From CAVRCA01 sp963719345 (GTDB taxonomy: Bacteria; Pseudomonadota; Alphaproteobacteria; Acetobacterales; Acetobacteraceae), in contig CAVRCA010000004.1 of NCBI GenBank assembly GCA_963719345.1, positions 310,001 to 374,000 on the forward strand: 64,000 bases of DNA. The letters run 5' to 3'. Below are positions 19,148-27,793 of this stretch, in pieces. The position numbers and the translations under genes were made by a program. The notes beneath the pieces are model-generated. The model did not search any database and was not told where the DNA came from. It worked only from the letters and a program-made list of their open reading frames with translations. The first letter of the stretch is position 1; every line of letters begins with the position of its first letter.

Positions 19148-19966
19148 TTATTCCCCGATGCTCAGCAGCGCGCCGCGAGTACGGGCGGCCCGGAGCTGGC
19201 GGGAGAACAGCAGCGCCGCGGCGGCCATCCAGACGGCGTTCAGGGCGAAGGCGGCGGCGAGATGGTCCCACCGGATCACGCCGGTCTGGATCACCGCGCG
19301 CATGCCCTCGAACACGTGCGCCGAGGGCAGGGCGAGCGCGATCGGCCGGATCACGGCCGGCAGCACCGCGACCGGATAGAACACCGCCGAGAACGGCGTC
19401 AGCCCGAACAGCACCGACCAGGCGAGGGCTTCGGCCCCGGCGCCGTGCCGCAGGATCAGCGACACCACGCCGAGCGCCACCCACCATCCCATGACCATCA
19501 GGTTGAGGAAGAACAGGACAAGAATCGGGCCGACCGCGAACAGGTTGAAGGCATAGAGCAGCCAAGCGAGCAGGATGGCCGGCGCCAGGCCGATCGCGGT
19601 GCGGATGATGGAAATGCCGATCAGCGCCCCGACCAGCTCGCGCGGACGCAAGGGGCTGACGAAGACATGGCCGAGATTGCGCGACCAGATCTCTTCCATG
19701 AAGCTGATCGCGACACCCATCTGGCTGCGCAGGGCCACCTCCCAGAGCAGCACGCCGCCGAGCAGGATGCCGGTGGCGAACAGCACCCCGTTGGCGGCGC
19801 GGGCGGCGAGGAAGGAGGCGGTAAATCCCCAGATGCACATCTGCAGGGTCGGCCAGTAGGCGAGTTCCAACAGCCGGGGCCAGGAGCGGCGATAGAGGGT
19901 CAGATGCCGGTACATCATGGCCCAGACGCGGCGGGCGGCGGGCGTCCTCATGCCTCCACCCCTCAT
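19148..19966 (-). CDS. ABC-2 type exporter permease
   Basis: A 272-residue membrane protein with six hydrophobic segments and an ABC-2 fold. It contains SFMEEIWSRNLGHVFVSPLR and the segment LTPFSAVFYPVAVLP, both typical of the ABC-2 superfamily (NodJ/DrrB style). The start MRGGGMRTP overlaps the stop of the ATPase gene as ATGA, showing coupling. With the ATPase it forms an exporter for a drug, polysaccharide or lipid-type substrate that cannot be named from sequence. Confidence 0.85.
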   Translation of the reverse strand: MRGGGMRTPAARRVWAMMYRHLTLYRRSWPRLLELAYWPTLQMCIWGFTASFLAARAANGVLFATGILLGGVLLWEVALRSQMGVAISFMEEIWSRNLGHVFVSPLRPRELVGALIGISIIRTAIGLAPAILLAWLLYAFNLFAVGPILVLFFLNLMVMGWWVALGVVSLILRHGAGAEALAWSVLFGLTPFSAVFYPVAVLPAVIRPIALALPSAHVFEGMRAVIQTGVIRWDHLAAAFALNAVWMAAAALLFSRQLRAARTRGALLSIGE

Positions 19967-20712
19967 GCCTGCACCTGGGCCACTTCGCTCCGGCGGTTGC
20001 GGGCGATATCGAGAAACACTTCCTCCAGATCCTCCCGGCCGTAGCGGGTCAGCAACTCGTCCGGGCTGCCGCGATCGACGATCCGCCCCTGCTTCATCAT
20101 CAGCACGTGGCTGCACAGCCGCTCGACCTCGGCCATGTTGTGCGAGGCCAGCAGCATCGTGCAGCCGCTCTCGTCGCGGTAGCGCTCCAGCCAGGAGCGC
20201 ACGAGATCGCCGGTATCGGGATCGAGGCTGGCGGTGGGCTCGTCCAGCAGCAGCAGCTCGGGCCGGTTGATCAGCGACTTGGCGAGCGCCACCCGGGTTT
20301 TCTGGCCGGCCGAGAGCTGCCCCGCCGGCCGGTCCAGCAGCTCGCCGAGATCGAGCTCCCCGGCGAGTTCGGCAATCCGTCGCCGCAGGTTCGGCACGTC
20401 GTAGAGGTGGCCGTAGACCCGCAGGTTTTCGGCGACGGTCAGCCGGTGCGGCAGAGCCACGTAAGGCGACGAGAAATTCATCCGGGCCAAGGCGGCGAAG
20501 CGGTCGCGCGCCATGTCGTGGCCGAGCACGTGGATGGTGCCGGCGGTCGGGATCAGCAGGCCGAGCAGCATCGCGATGGTCGTGGTCTTGCCGGCGCCGT
20601 TGCCGCCCAGCAGCCCGATCGTGCTGCCGCGCCGGGCGGCGAAGCTGATGTTGTCGACCGCGAGCGTCGTGCCGTACCGCTTGGTCAGGTTCTCCGCCCG
20701 GATCGCGTCCAT
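19963..20712 (-). CDS. ABC-2 exporter ATP-binding protein
   Basis: A 249-residue ATPase with Walker A GGNGAGKTTT near residue 37, Q-loop region, signature LSAGQKTRVALAKSL, Walker B LLLLDEPTASLD and the switch histidine in LLASHNM. The layout is that of daunorubicin/NodI-like exporters, consistent with the ABC-2 permease that follows. The start MDAIRAENLTKRYG is the usual family start. It opens a three-gene operon: ATPase, permease, histidine phosphatase. Confidence 0.9.
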   Translation of the reverse strand: MDAIRAENLTKRYGTTLAVDNISFAARRGSTIGLLGGNGAGKTTTIAMLLGLLIPTAGTIHVLGHDMARDRFAALARMNFSSPYVALPHRLTVAENLRVYGHLYDVPNLRRRIAELAGELDLGELLDRPAGQLSAGQKTRVALAKSLINRPELLLLDEPTASLDPDTGDLVRSWLERYRDESGCTMLLASHNMAEVERLCSHVLMMKQGRIVDRGSPDELLTRYGREDLEEVFLDIARNRRSEVAQVQA

Positions 20713-20838
20713 CCGCCCGATATGCCGCCGCCGACCCCGGTCGCCAAGGGCAGGGCGGAGCGAAGCTGGGTTGTCGGGAATTGGCGATGACACAACCGCG
20801 ACTAGGAGCCGGCGGGCCGGCTCCGCTACGGTGAGCCG

Positions 20839-21552
20839 ATGGCGAGCACAGCATTTTCGGCGCCCGCGACCCTGCCCCCCGGGCGCCGCGTGTATGCGAT
20901 CGGCGACGTCCACGGCTGCCTCGACAAGCTCGTCGCCCTGCACCAGCGGATCGCGCGCGACCTTGCCGACCGCCCGGTTGCGCACCCGGTGGTGATCCAT
21001 CTTGGCGACTACATCGATCGCGGGCCGGACAGCGCCGGCGTCATCCGGCACCTGCTCAAAGGGTTTGCCGGCGCGCCGACGGTCAATCTGCTGGGCAACC
21101 ACGAGCAGATGATGCTCGACGCGGTCGAAGCCGGACATCCGGACGCGCTCGGCCACTGGATGGTCAATGGCGGCCGTGCGGCGCTGCACAGTTGGAACGT
21201 GCCCGTCCCGTCCGGGCCGAGGCCGCTGGCCGACCAGATCCCGGCGGAGCACCTGCGCTTCCTGCGCGGCTTGTCGCTCGCCCATCGCATCGGCGGATAT
21301 GCGTTCGTCCATGCCGGCATCCGTCCCGGCCTGCCGTTCGAGCGGCAGTCGCGGCATGATCTGGTCTGGATCCGCGAGCCGTTCCTGTCCTGGCCCGGCG
21401 ATCTCGGGGTGGTGGTGGTGCATGGGCACACCCCGACGGAGGCGCCGGTCGTGAAGGTCAACCGTATCGGCGTCGATACCGGCGCGGTCCTCGGCCACAA
21501 GCTGACCTGCGCGGTTCTTGAGGCCGAGGAGCTGCGGTTCCTGTTCGCGTAG
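20839..21552 (+). CDS. Metallophosphoesterase, serine/threonine protein phosphatase type
   Basis: A 237-residue cytoplasmic PPP-type phosphatase, close in layout to bacterial PrpE/lambda phosphatase. Metal-binding motifs in order: GDVHG, GDYIDRGPDS, GNHEQ, and the later histidines in FVHAG and VVVHGHTPT. It hydrolyses phosphoester bonds with two metal ions; protein or small-molecule substrates are both possible. The first GDVHG follows a short leader. It is divergent from the ABC exporter operon. Confidence 0.85.
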   Translation: MASTAFSAPATLPPGRRVYAIGDVHGCLDKLVALHQRIARDLADRPVAHPVVIHLGDYIDRGPDSAGVIRHLLKGFAGAPTVNLLGNHEQMMLDAVEAGHPDALGHWMVNGGRAALHSWNVPVPSGPRPLADQIPAEHLRFLRGLSLAHRIGGYAFVHAGIRPGLPFERQSRHDLVWIREPFLSWPGDLGVVVVHGHTPTEAPVVKVNRIGVDTGAVLGHKLTCAVLEAEELRFLFA

Positions 21553-21571
21553 GCTCACCCTCTCGTTCGGG

Positions 21572-22792
21572 TCAGGCCGCAAGACCCTTCGGCAGATAAG
21601 GGGTCGGCACGAAGAAGCGGGTTCCCACCGTCTTGAGCGCGTTGTTGTCGCTGCGTCCCGCCGCCTCGCGCAACGCAACGAGAAAACGTCCGGCCAGGGT
21701 CTCGCCCCAGAACCAGCCATCGACCTGCCGGCTCGACGGAGGGGCGCCGACCGCCTGCGCCGCCTCCGAGTAGTAGGCCTTCAGGTCATCGGCAAGGAAT
21801 CGCAGCGACAGCGCGGCGGTCGCGTGCGGTGGCGCGACGGGGAGCGCGCCGTCGAGGAACGAGGCGGCGAAGTCGGGCCAGGCCTCCGGCGGCAAGCCGG
21901 ACAGGCCGACCGTGGTGCGCCCGAACCGCGTCTGCGCCTGCTCCCAGAGCGGACGAAGGTTGGCGATCTCCGTGCTCACCGCGACCGCCCAGCTCGCCGA
22001 TGAATCCGGCAAGTGGTCCGGTGCTCCCGCGCCGGGCGGCGGCCGCCACTCGGGACGGGGTTGCCAGCCGGGTGCGTCTTCGGCGAAATCCCGCAGCACC
22101 ACCGGCCCGTCTTTCCGCTCCAACAGGCCGAGCGCCGCACCCAGGACGCGGTGCTGGAACGCGGCATCCTCCGGCTCGCCGAACGGGCGGCCAAGCTCGA
22201 ACGGCACCCACAGCCCGCGCGGTGGCCGCACCTTCTCCATCTGCACCCGCACGGAACCGACCACCGTGGTCGCAAGACCGTGCTCCTCCAGTCGATGTGC
22301 CAGCGCGCTCACGGCGCGCGTGCAGAGCGGTCAAACGGGACTGAGGACGACCGCGTCCACGCTATCCCGGCGAAGTTGCGCCGCGATGGCAGCCGCCGAT
22401 TCCGCCATCCCCGCCGGATCGGTCGAGCCGAGGATGGAGTAGTGCGTGTCGGCGACGCCGCCGATCACACCCTCGGCGGCGAGTTCGCGCAGCCGGTCCA
22501 CCGGATGGACCACGTTCATGTCGCGCTGGAAGCCGGAGCGATCGAAGTTGATCGAGACATGGCTCATCAGCATGTCGCCGGCCGCGAGCGTGTTCGGCAG
22601 GGCGCGAAACTCGGTGCCGCCGAACTGGAACGGCATCTCGCCACGGCGGAACATGCCCGCCGAGTTGACGATGGCGACGCGGCGCCGGGCCAGCGGCGGT
22701 CCGTCGACCCAGGGCGTGGTGTCGTAGCTGGGACAAGGGATGGTCTGCACCACGGTCCTGGTCGGCTCGGGAATATCTTCGATACGGGCCAA
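21572..22792 (-). CDS. GrdB-like selenoprotein (glycine/sarcosine/betaine reductase selenoprotein B family), Sec at in-frame TGA
   Basis: Two ORFs in the same frame are separated only by a TGA at 22333-22331. Joined through the TGA they give one 406-residue protein. Before the TGA it reads RDMNVVHPVDRLRELAAEGV, then VADTHYSILG and AVVLSPV. After it, PLCTRAVSALAHRLEEHG, then PPRGLWVPFELGRP. These blocks match proteobacterial proteins of the GrdB-related family, which have a U-x-x-C redox motif (UPxCTR) exactly here. A stem-loop starts 11 nt past the TGA. The TGA is codon 154. The likely start is TTG at 22792 with AGGA 7 nt before it (family start (M)ARIEDIPEP). The true substrate is unknown; classical GrdB reduces glycine or betaine, but these relatives lack GrdA/GrdC partners. 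It is the last gene of a three-gene operon. Confidence 0.85.
22303..22319 (-). promoter_or_regulatory. SECIS-like hairpin downstream of the GrdB-like UGA
   Basis: On the coding strand GCGCGC-CGTGA-GCGCGC forms a 6-bp stem with a 5-nt loop containing GU. It starts exactly 11 nt after the UGA, the same spacing as the E. coli fdhF element. SelB would bind it to direct selenocysteine insertion. SelB binding is inferred from geometry. Confidence 0.7.
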
Positions 22793-22806
22793 TTTCTGTT
22801 CCTGAC

Positions 22807-23220
22807 TCAGGCTGTTGTCGGTTTCTCGCTGGCGGCCGGGATGCGGTAGAGCCGGCCGGTGGCGTCGAGATCGGCGGCGGTCCACTGGCCGCCGGTCCCC
22901 TCGACCAGCCATCGAAGGATGGCCCAAAGATCGGCGTCGGCGGTCGTCTCGTCGAGCGGCTCCAGCGCCGCAACCCTCGCGTAGACCTCCACGCCGGCCG
23001 GGAACGGCTCGCCGCTGCGGCCGACGAAGACCAACTCGTAGAGGCCGCCCGAAGGGGCACGGAGATAGCCGGGCGTGGCCAGCCCGACCCGGTCGAGATC
23101 GAAGCTGCGCACCAAGAAATCGCGGAACTCCCTGTAGTGCCCGACCCGGTCCTCGGCGAGCAGGAAGGCGCGTCGGGTGTCGCCCAGATCGGGCGTCGGG
23201 ACCGGCCGCACGTCGGTCAT
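22807..23220 (-). CDS. Hypothetical protein in the selenoprotein operon
   Basis: A 137-residue acidic soluble protein that I do not recognise. It has no signal peptide, membrane segment or cysteine cluster. Visible features are an amphipathic RAFLLAEDRVGHYREFRDFL helix and a mixed alpha/beta C-terminal half (LYELVFVGRSGEPFPAGVEV). Its start codon overlaps the stop of the upstream hydrolase (ATGA), and it ends 15 bp before the TTG of the GrdB-like gene, so all three are co-expressed. A role with the selenoprotein is only inferred from this layout. Confidence 0.65.
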   Translation of the reverse strand: MTDVRPVPTPDLGDTRRAFLLAEDRVGHYREFRDFLVRSFDLDRVGLATPGYLRAPSGGLYELVFVGRSGEPFPAGVEVYARVAALEPLDETTADADLWAILRWLVEGTGGQWTAADLDATGRLYRIPAASEKPTTA

Positions 23221-24143
23221 CGCGGCGCGGCCGCACGCGGCGCCAGGAAGGCCGCGATCAAGGCGCCGATCTCGGCCCCGGAATCCTCCTGCAAGAAGTG
23301 TCGGCCGGTGACGAGGTGCGGTCCCTCGGCATGCGGCAGCAGCGTCTTGAAGCGGCTCGCGAACGTGGCGGCGTCGAACACGTCGTCCTCCCGGCCCCAG
23401 ATGATCTGCACCGGCTTGCGCCAGTCCCGCAGCCCCTGCTCGATCCAGCCGAAGCGATCGGCGGCGCGGGCCTCGGCGTCGAGCGGGATCCAGCGCGGCC
23501 AAGTCCAGGTCAGCAGCCGCGAGGCGGGATCGGGCAGCACCGCTTCGTAGGCTTCCTGCGCCCGCTCGCGGAACCGGGCGCGATCGACCACGGAGAGGTA
23601 GACGCCGCGCGAGGCAAGCACGTTGTGGCGGCCGAGCAGGTAGGGGCCGACCAGCGGCGCGTGCATCAGCCGCCACGGGAACAGTCGCGTGTGGAACTCG
23701 GCCGGCGGCAGCGCCCAGCCCCACGTGCTCATCACCACGAGCGCCCGCACCCGCTCGGGGTTGGCGAGCGCGAAACCGAGGCCGGTCGGACCGCCCCAGT
23801 CATGGCACACGATCGTCGCATTGCGGAGATCGAGCCCGCGTAGCAGCGCGGCCAGGTTCGCGATGTGCCCGTCGAGCGTATGCGCCTGCTCGCGCGTCGG
23901 CTTCTCGGACAGGCCGAAGCCGATCATGTCGGGCACGATCACCCGGTGACAAGCTGCCAGCAGCGGCGGGATCACGTCGCGCCAGAGAAAGCCCCAGGTC
24001 GGGTTGCCGTGCAGCAGGACGACGGGATCACCGCTCCCCTCGTCGACGTAGTGCATGCGCCATCCGTTCACCCGCGCGAAGCGCGGCGCATACGGCCAGG
24101 CGGCTCTTGCGGTCGGGGGCAATACGTCCGTCAGTCCGGGCAT
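23217..24143 (-). CDS. Alpha/beta hydrolase, haloalkane dehalogenase-like
   Basis: A 308-residue alpha/beta-hydrolase. It has the oxyanion motif LLHGNPTWGFLWRD, the nucleophile elbow CHDWGGPTG with an aspartate nucleophile, and a late GRHFLQEDSG segment with the catalytic histidine. The HGNPTW plus DWGG combination is typical of haloalkane dehalogenases, though epoxide hydrolases share it. It is the first gene of the operon with the hypothetical protein and the GrdB-like selenoprotein. Whether it dehalogenates or hydrolyses another substrate is not settled. Confidence 0.8.
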   Translation of the reverse strand: MPGLTDVLPPTARAAWPYAPRFARVNGWRMHYVDEGSGDPVVLLHGNPTWGFLWRDVIPPLLAACHRVIVPDMIGFGLSEKPTREQAHTLDGHIANLAALLRGLDLRNATIVCHDWGGPTGLGFALANPERVRALVVMSTWGWALPPAEFHTRLFPWRLMHAPLVGPYLLGRHNVLASRGVYLSVVDRARFRERAQEAYEAVLPDPASRLLTWTWPRWIPLDAEARAADRFGWIEQGLRDWRKPVQIIWGREDDVFDAATFASRFKTLLPHAEGPHLVTGRHFLQEDSGAEIGALIAAFLAPRAAAPR

Positions 24144-24222
24144 CGGTTGACAATAGAGATGGAACGCTCGCGGATACAGCCACGGGTTTGGCGGCGTATC
24201 AAGTTTGGGCAGGGAGGGAAAG

Positions 24223-24921
24223 ATGCAGGGCATCGAGGCGCTCGCGTTCGACACCGGCGGGACGGTGCTCGACTGGCACTCGGGGATCAGCGCCGCCCTG
24301 GCAGCGGTCGGGGCGGCGCATGGGCTGGCCCGCGACTGGCCGGCGATCACCAACGAGTACCGGCGACGGGCGCTTCGGCGCATGACGAACTCGGTCCGGC
24401 CCGGCTTCAACATCGACGACGTGCATCGGGGCGTGCTCGACGAGCTTGCCGGCGAGTTCGACCTTGCCGCCTTCACCGCCGATGACCGCGAAGCCATCCG
24501 CGCCGCCTGGCATTCGCTCGATGCCTGGCCTGATTTCGCCCCCGCCCTTGGCCGCCTGCGCCGGCGGTTCGTGGTCGCCTCCTTCACGATCCTGAGCGTG
24601 CGGCTCATCGTCGACGTGTCGCGCCGCAACCATCTGGACTGGGACTGCGTGATCTCCTGCGAGATGCTCGATGTGTACAAGCCGAAGCCGGAAGCCTACC
24701 GCCGCGCGGCGCAGCTGCTGCAACTGCCGCCGAGTGCGATCCTGATGGTCGCCTGTCACAATTTCGACCTGCTGGCCGCGGCGCAGGAGGGCTACCGGAC
24801 GGCCTTCGTCCACCGCCCCGCCGAGTGGGGCGAGGCCGGTCCGCCCGATCCGGTGCCGAACCCCGGCGTCGATCTGGTGGTGCCGGACTTCTCCACTCTG
24901 GCCGATGCACTTGGCGCCTAG
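24223..24921 (+). CDS. HAD-family hydrolase, haloacid dehalogenase type II-like
   Basis: A 232-residue HAD protein. Motif I is FDTGGTVLDW; canonical haloacid dehalogenases have D-x-(Y/F)-G-T, and the nucleophile Asp is present. Motif II is in VVASFTILS (the usual S/T followed by N is altered), motif III is the lysine in DVYKPKPEAYRRAA, and motif IV is in MVACHNFDLLAA. The start ATG has GGGAGGGAA just upstream. It diverges from the haloalkane dehalogenase-like operon by 79 bp. It may cleave 2-haloacids or a phosphoester. Confidence 0.75.
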   Translation: MQGIEALAFDTGGTVLDWHSGISAALAAVGAAHGLARDWPAITNEYRRRALRRMTNSVRPGFNIDDVHRGVLDELAGEFDLAAFTADDREAIRAAWHSLDAWPDFAPALGRLRRRFVVASFTILSVRLIVDVSRRNHLDWDCVISCEMLDVYKPKPEAYRRAAQLLQLPPSAILMVACHNFDLLAAAQEGYRTAFVHRPAEWGEAGPPDPVPNPGVDLVVPDFSTLADALGA

Positions 24922-24986
24922 AACCACCACATGTCGAATGGCAACTCGCCCGTGCCTGTGCCAAAGGGTGGTCGCAATCGGCGGCC

Positions 24987-25972
24987 ATGAACAGAACGAT
25001 GCTTGAGATGAGAGCCCGTAGGGACCAGGTGCGTTGGCCGCGGACCGGACCGCGGCGACGCGCCTCGCAGGCGCTGCTGTGGTTCTGGGTTGTGTTGCTG
25101 GCCGGCGCGGGGGCCGGCGCCACCGTGCTTCAACTGCTTGGACCACCGATGCACCCGATGGCAGCGGCACCTCTGCCGGCCGCCCCGGCAGCGACCGCAC
25201 CGGCGAGCGACCCCAGCGGTGACCAACCCAGCGGTGAGCCGACCCAGCGGTGACCAACCCAGCGGTGGACGCGTCGCCACAGGCTACGGCCGCCGTCGAT
25301 CCGCCGCCCGCCGCCCCGGCTGTGAGCATACTGGCTACGGCCGCCCCGGCTCCGGCCGTACCGGCTGTGGCCGCGCCGGCGGCGACAGCAGCGCCCCCGG
25401 CGCCGACCGCGGCACCGGCACAAGTCAGTTACAGCGGCCGAACCGTCGCCGGCGGTGCCGGAGAGGTCAGACCCGGCTCCGGTGGCAACGGCCACGGCAG
25501 AGCCGGCGCCGGCCGAACCACCCGCCAAGTCCCCATTGCCAGAGCCTTCGCCGGCTGTCGCGACCCTGCCGGACTCCCGGCTGCCAAACTCTCCGGCGGA
25601 GCCGGCCACGCGGCCTGAGACCAAGCCAGCATCGGCCGCCGACGCCGGTGCGCCGCGCCCGAGCCGGGCGGCACCGACCACCGTCCTGCGCCGCCATGCA
25701 CCGGCTGACACCGGGCAGAGCGTGGTGGGCCGCCTGCGACGGCAGGAACAATGGGCGCGGCGGTCGGCTCCGGCCGGCGTGGCGGCCCTGCCGCCCGATG
25801 CGGGTCCGCGGGATCCGGGTTATGCGGAGCCGGGCCAGCCCCCGATCGCCTACGAGGCGCCCCGTTACGAGCCGCGCCCCGCTATGAGCCGACGCCCTAC
25901 AGGCCCTCCCACGGATGGTCGGCCGATGCGCAGGCCTGGCCCGAGGAGCCGCAGCAGCCTCCGCTGTACTAA
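24987..25972 (+). pseudogene. Membrane-anchored Ala/Pro-rich protein (frameshifted)
   Basis: Begins MNRTMLEMRARRDQVRWPRT with a single membrane segment at about residues 31-53 (ALLWFWVVLLAGAGAGATVL). The rest is low-complexity Ala/Pro/Thr/Val sequence ending PEEPQQPPLY. The frame changes at about 25240, 25445 and 25880; the first change falls inside a 15-bp tandem repeat. The topology (short cytoplasmic head, one helix, long periplasmic tail) resembles periplasm-spanning linkers such as TonB or FtsN-like proteins, but no conserved domain is visible. Function unknown. In GC-rich DNA all three frames stay open, so the reconstruction is uncertain. Confidence 0.4.
25212..25268 (+). repeat. 15-bp tandem repeat in the Ala/Pro-rich gene
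   Basis: Units of CCCAGCGGTGACCAA occur at 25212 and 25243, with a 16-bp variant CCCAGCGGTGAGCCGA between them and a partial copy from 25258. The 16-bp unit shifts the frame and leads to a TGA. Confidence 0.7.
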
Positions 25973-26020
25973 TCCCGCCGTCGAGACCAAGCTCCTCCCC
26001 GTTGACAATAGGGTAGTCGC

Positions 26021-27102
26021 TTACAGCACCTCGATCGCGACCGACTTGACGAGGGCGAGCACCGGCACTCCCGGGGCAAGGGCGAGGCGGGCGACGGCGT
26101 CCGGAGTGACGCGGGCGAGCAAGGCGCTGGCGTCACCCAGTGCCACCTCGACCAGCGCGGCGCGGCGGGGCGCGTCCTCGGCGACGGCGCGGGTCAGTCC
26201 GGGAATGACGTTGTGGACACTGATCGCCTCCGGGACGGCGCGCGCGAGAATCACCTCGCGGGCCGGGATGCGGATGCGCAGTTCGGTCCCGGCCGGAGCG
26301 TCGCGCAGCGGCACCAAAAAACTCGCGCCGGCGACGTCGAGCCGCGTCAGGCCGCGCGGTGGGTCATGGGCGGCGATCCGCGCCATGAGCACGGCCCCGG
26401 CGTCGTCCCGCGCGGCGAGGGGCAGGTCGGCACGGGCGGCGATGTCGGGCAGCCTCCCCTGCGCGACGACGCGCCCGGCCTCGATCAGCACCAGCGTGTC
26501 GGCGAGGCGCACCACCTCGTCGAGGGCGTGCGTGACATAGAGCATTGGCAGCCGCAGCGCCGCCTTGAGACGCGCCAGGAACGGCAGGATCTCGGCCGTG
26601 CGCGCCGCGTCGAGGCCGGCCAACGGCTCGTCGAGCAGCAGCATGCGCGGTTGCGCGAGCAAGGCGCGGCCGATCGCCACGCGCTGACGCTCGCCGCCCG
26701 ACAGGGTCGACGGCCGGCGGGCGAGCAGGGGGCGGATGCCGAGCAGGTCGATCACCTCGTCGAAGCCGATCGCGCCGCGCGCCGCCCGGCGCAGGCCGAA
26801 GCGCAGATTGGTCTCGACCGACATGTGGGGAAACAGCCGCGCGTCCTGGAACACCAGCCCCATGCGTCGGCGCTCGGGCGGCAGCCAGACGCCCGCTTCG
26901 GGGTCGGCGAGCACGGTACCGTCCAGCACGACGCGCGCAGAAATCAGGCCGCAGCAGCCCGGCCGCGGCGTTGATCACGCTCGACTTGCCGGCCCCCGAC
27001 GGGCCGAACAGCGCGACCACGCCGGGGGTCGGCACGTCGAAGGGCGAGGTCCAGCGCCGCGCCGGACGGAAACCGGTGGCGCAGCGCGATGGACAGGCTC
27101 AC
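26021..27102 (-). CDS. modC: Molybdate ABC transporter ATP-binding protein (two frameshifts)
   Basis: About 360 residues. Walker A is FGPSGAGKSS, signature LSGGERQRVAIGRALL, Walker B LLLDEPLAGLD, switch VTHALDE. A C-terminal TOBE/Mop-like domain (VHNVIPG..., ARVTPDAVARLAL) is characteristic of ModC. The N-terminus needs a shift near 27047 (VSLSIALRHRFPSGAALDLA to VPTPGVVALFG) and another near 26945 before VLDG. The GTG start at 27102 overlaps the modB stop. It powers molybdate import for the formate dehydrogenase and other Mo enzymes. Confidence 0.85.
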
Positions 27103-27793
27103 CGGCCGAGCGCCACCGCCAGCCGTCGGGCGACCAACTCCGACGCCAACAGCCCGAGCAACGCCAGCGCGAGCGAGACCAGCGACAACATCGCCGCGTG
27201 CGATTCGCCGCCGGGCACCTGCAGCGCGGTGTAGATCGCCAGCGGCAAGGTCTGTGTCTCGCCCGGGATGTTGGCGGCGAAGGTGATCACCGCCCCGAAC
27301 TCGCCGAGGCAGGTGGCATAGGCGACGATCGCGCCGACCAGGATGCCGGGCGAGGCGAGCGGCACGGTCACGTTGAAAAGTCGGTCGAGCCGCCCCGCGC
27401 CGAGGCTGCGGGCGGCCTGCTCGAGGCCGGGATCGGCAGCCTCAAACGCGAGGCGGACCGAGCGGACCATCACCGGGAACGTCATGACGGCGCAGGCGAG
27501 GCTGGCGCCGGCGGCGGTGAACACCAGACGCACGCCGAACCATTGCTGCAACAGCGCGCCGATCGGCCCGCGCACGCCGAACACGATCAGCAGCAGCCAG
27601 CCGGTGACCACGGGCGGCAGCACCAGCGGCAGGTGGACGACGGCGTTGAGCGCCCAACGTCCGGGGAACCGCCACCGCGCCAGCACCCAGGCGGTCAGCA
27701 CGGCCACCGGCAACCCGAAAACCACGGCGCGGGCGGCGACCGTCAGGGTCAGCCGGACCGCCTGCCAATCCGTCGCGGAGAGGATCGGTTCAC
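27099..27793 (-). CDS. modB: Molybdate ABC transporter permease
   Basis: About 230 residues with five to six membrane segments and the EAA loop EQAARSLGAGRLDRLFNVTVPLA, split here as EQAARSLGAGRLDRLF and NVTVPLASPGI, typical of ModB. No start codon exists in the main frame near the modA stop. A GTG at 27793 in a neighbouring frame gives VN-x-ILSATDWQAVRLTL after a one-base correction near 27787. This fits the usual ModB start and a 4-bp overlap with modA. I therefore choose 27793. The longer frame to 27920 would overlap modA by 130 bp and looks wrong. Confidence 0.85.

Noticed and set aside
17918..20044. A 708-residue plus-strand frame
   Set aside because: It runs antisense to three recognised genes (SYLF protein, histidine phosphatase, ABC permease) and has no family features.
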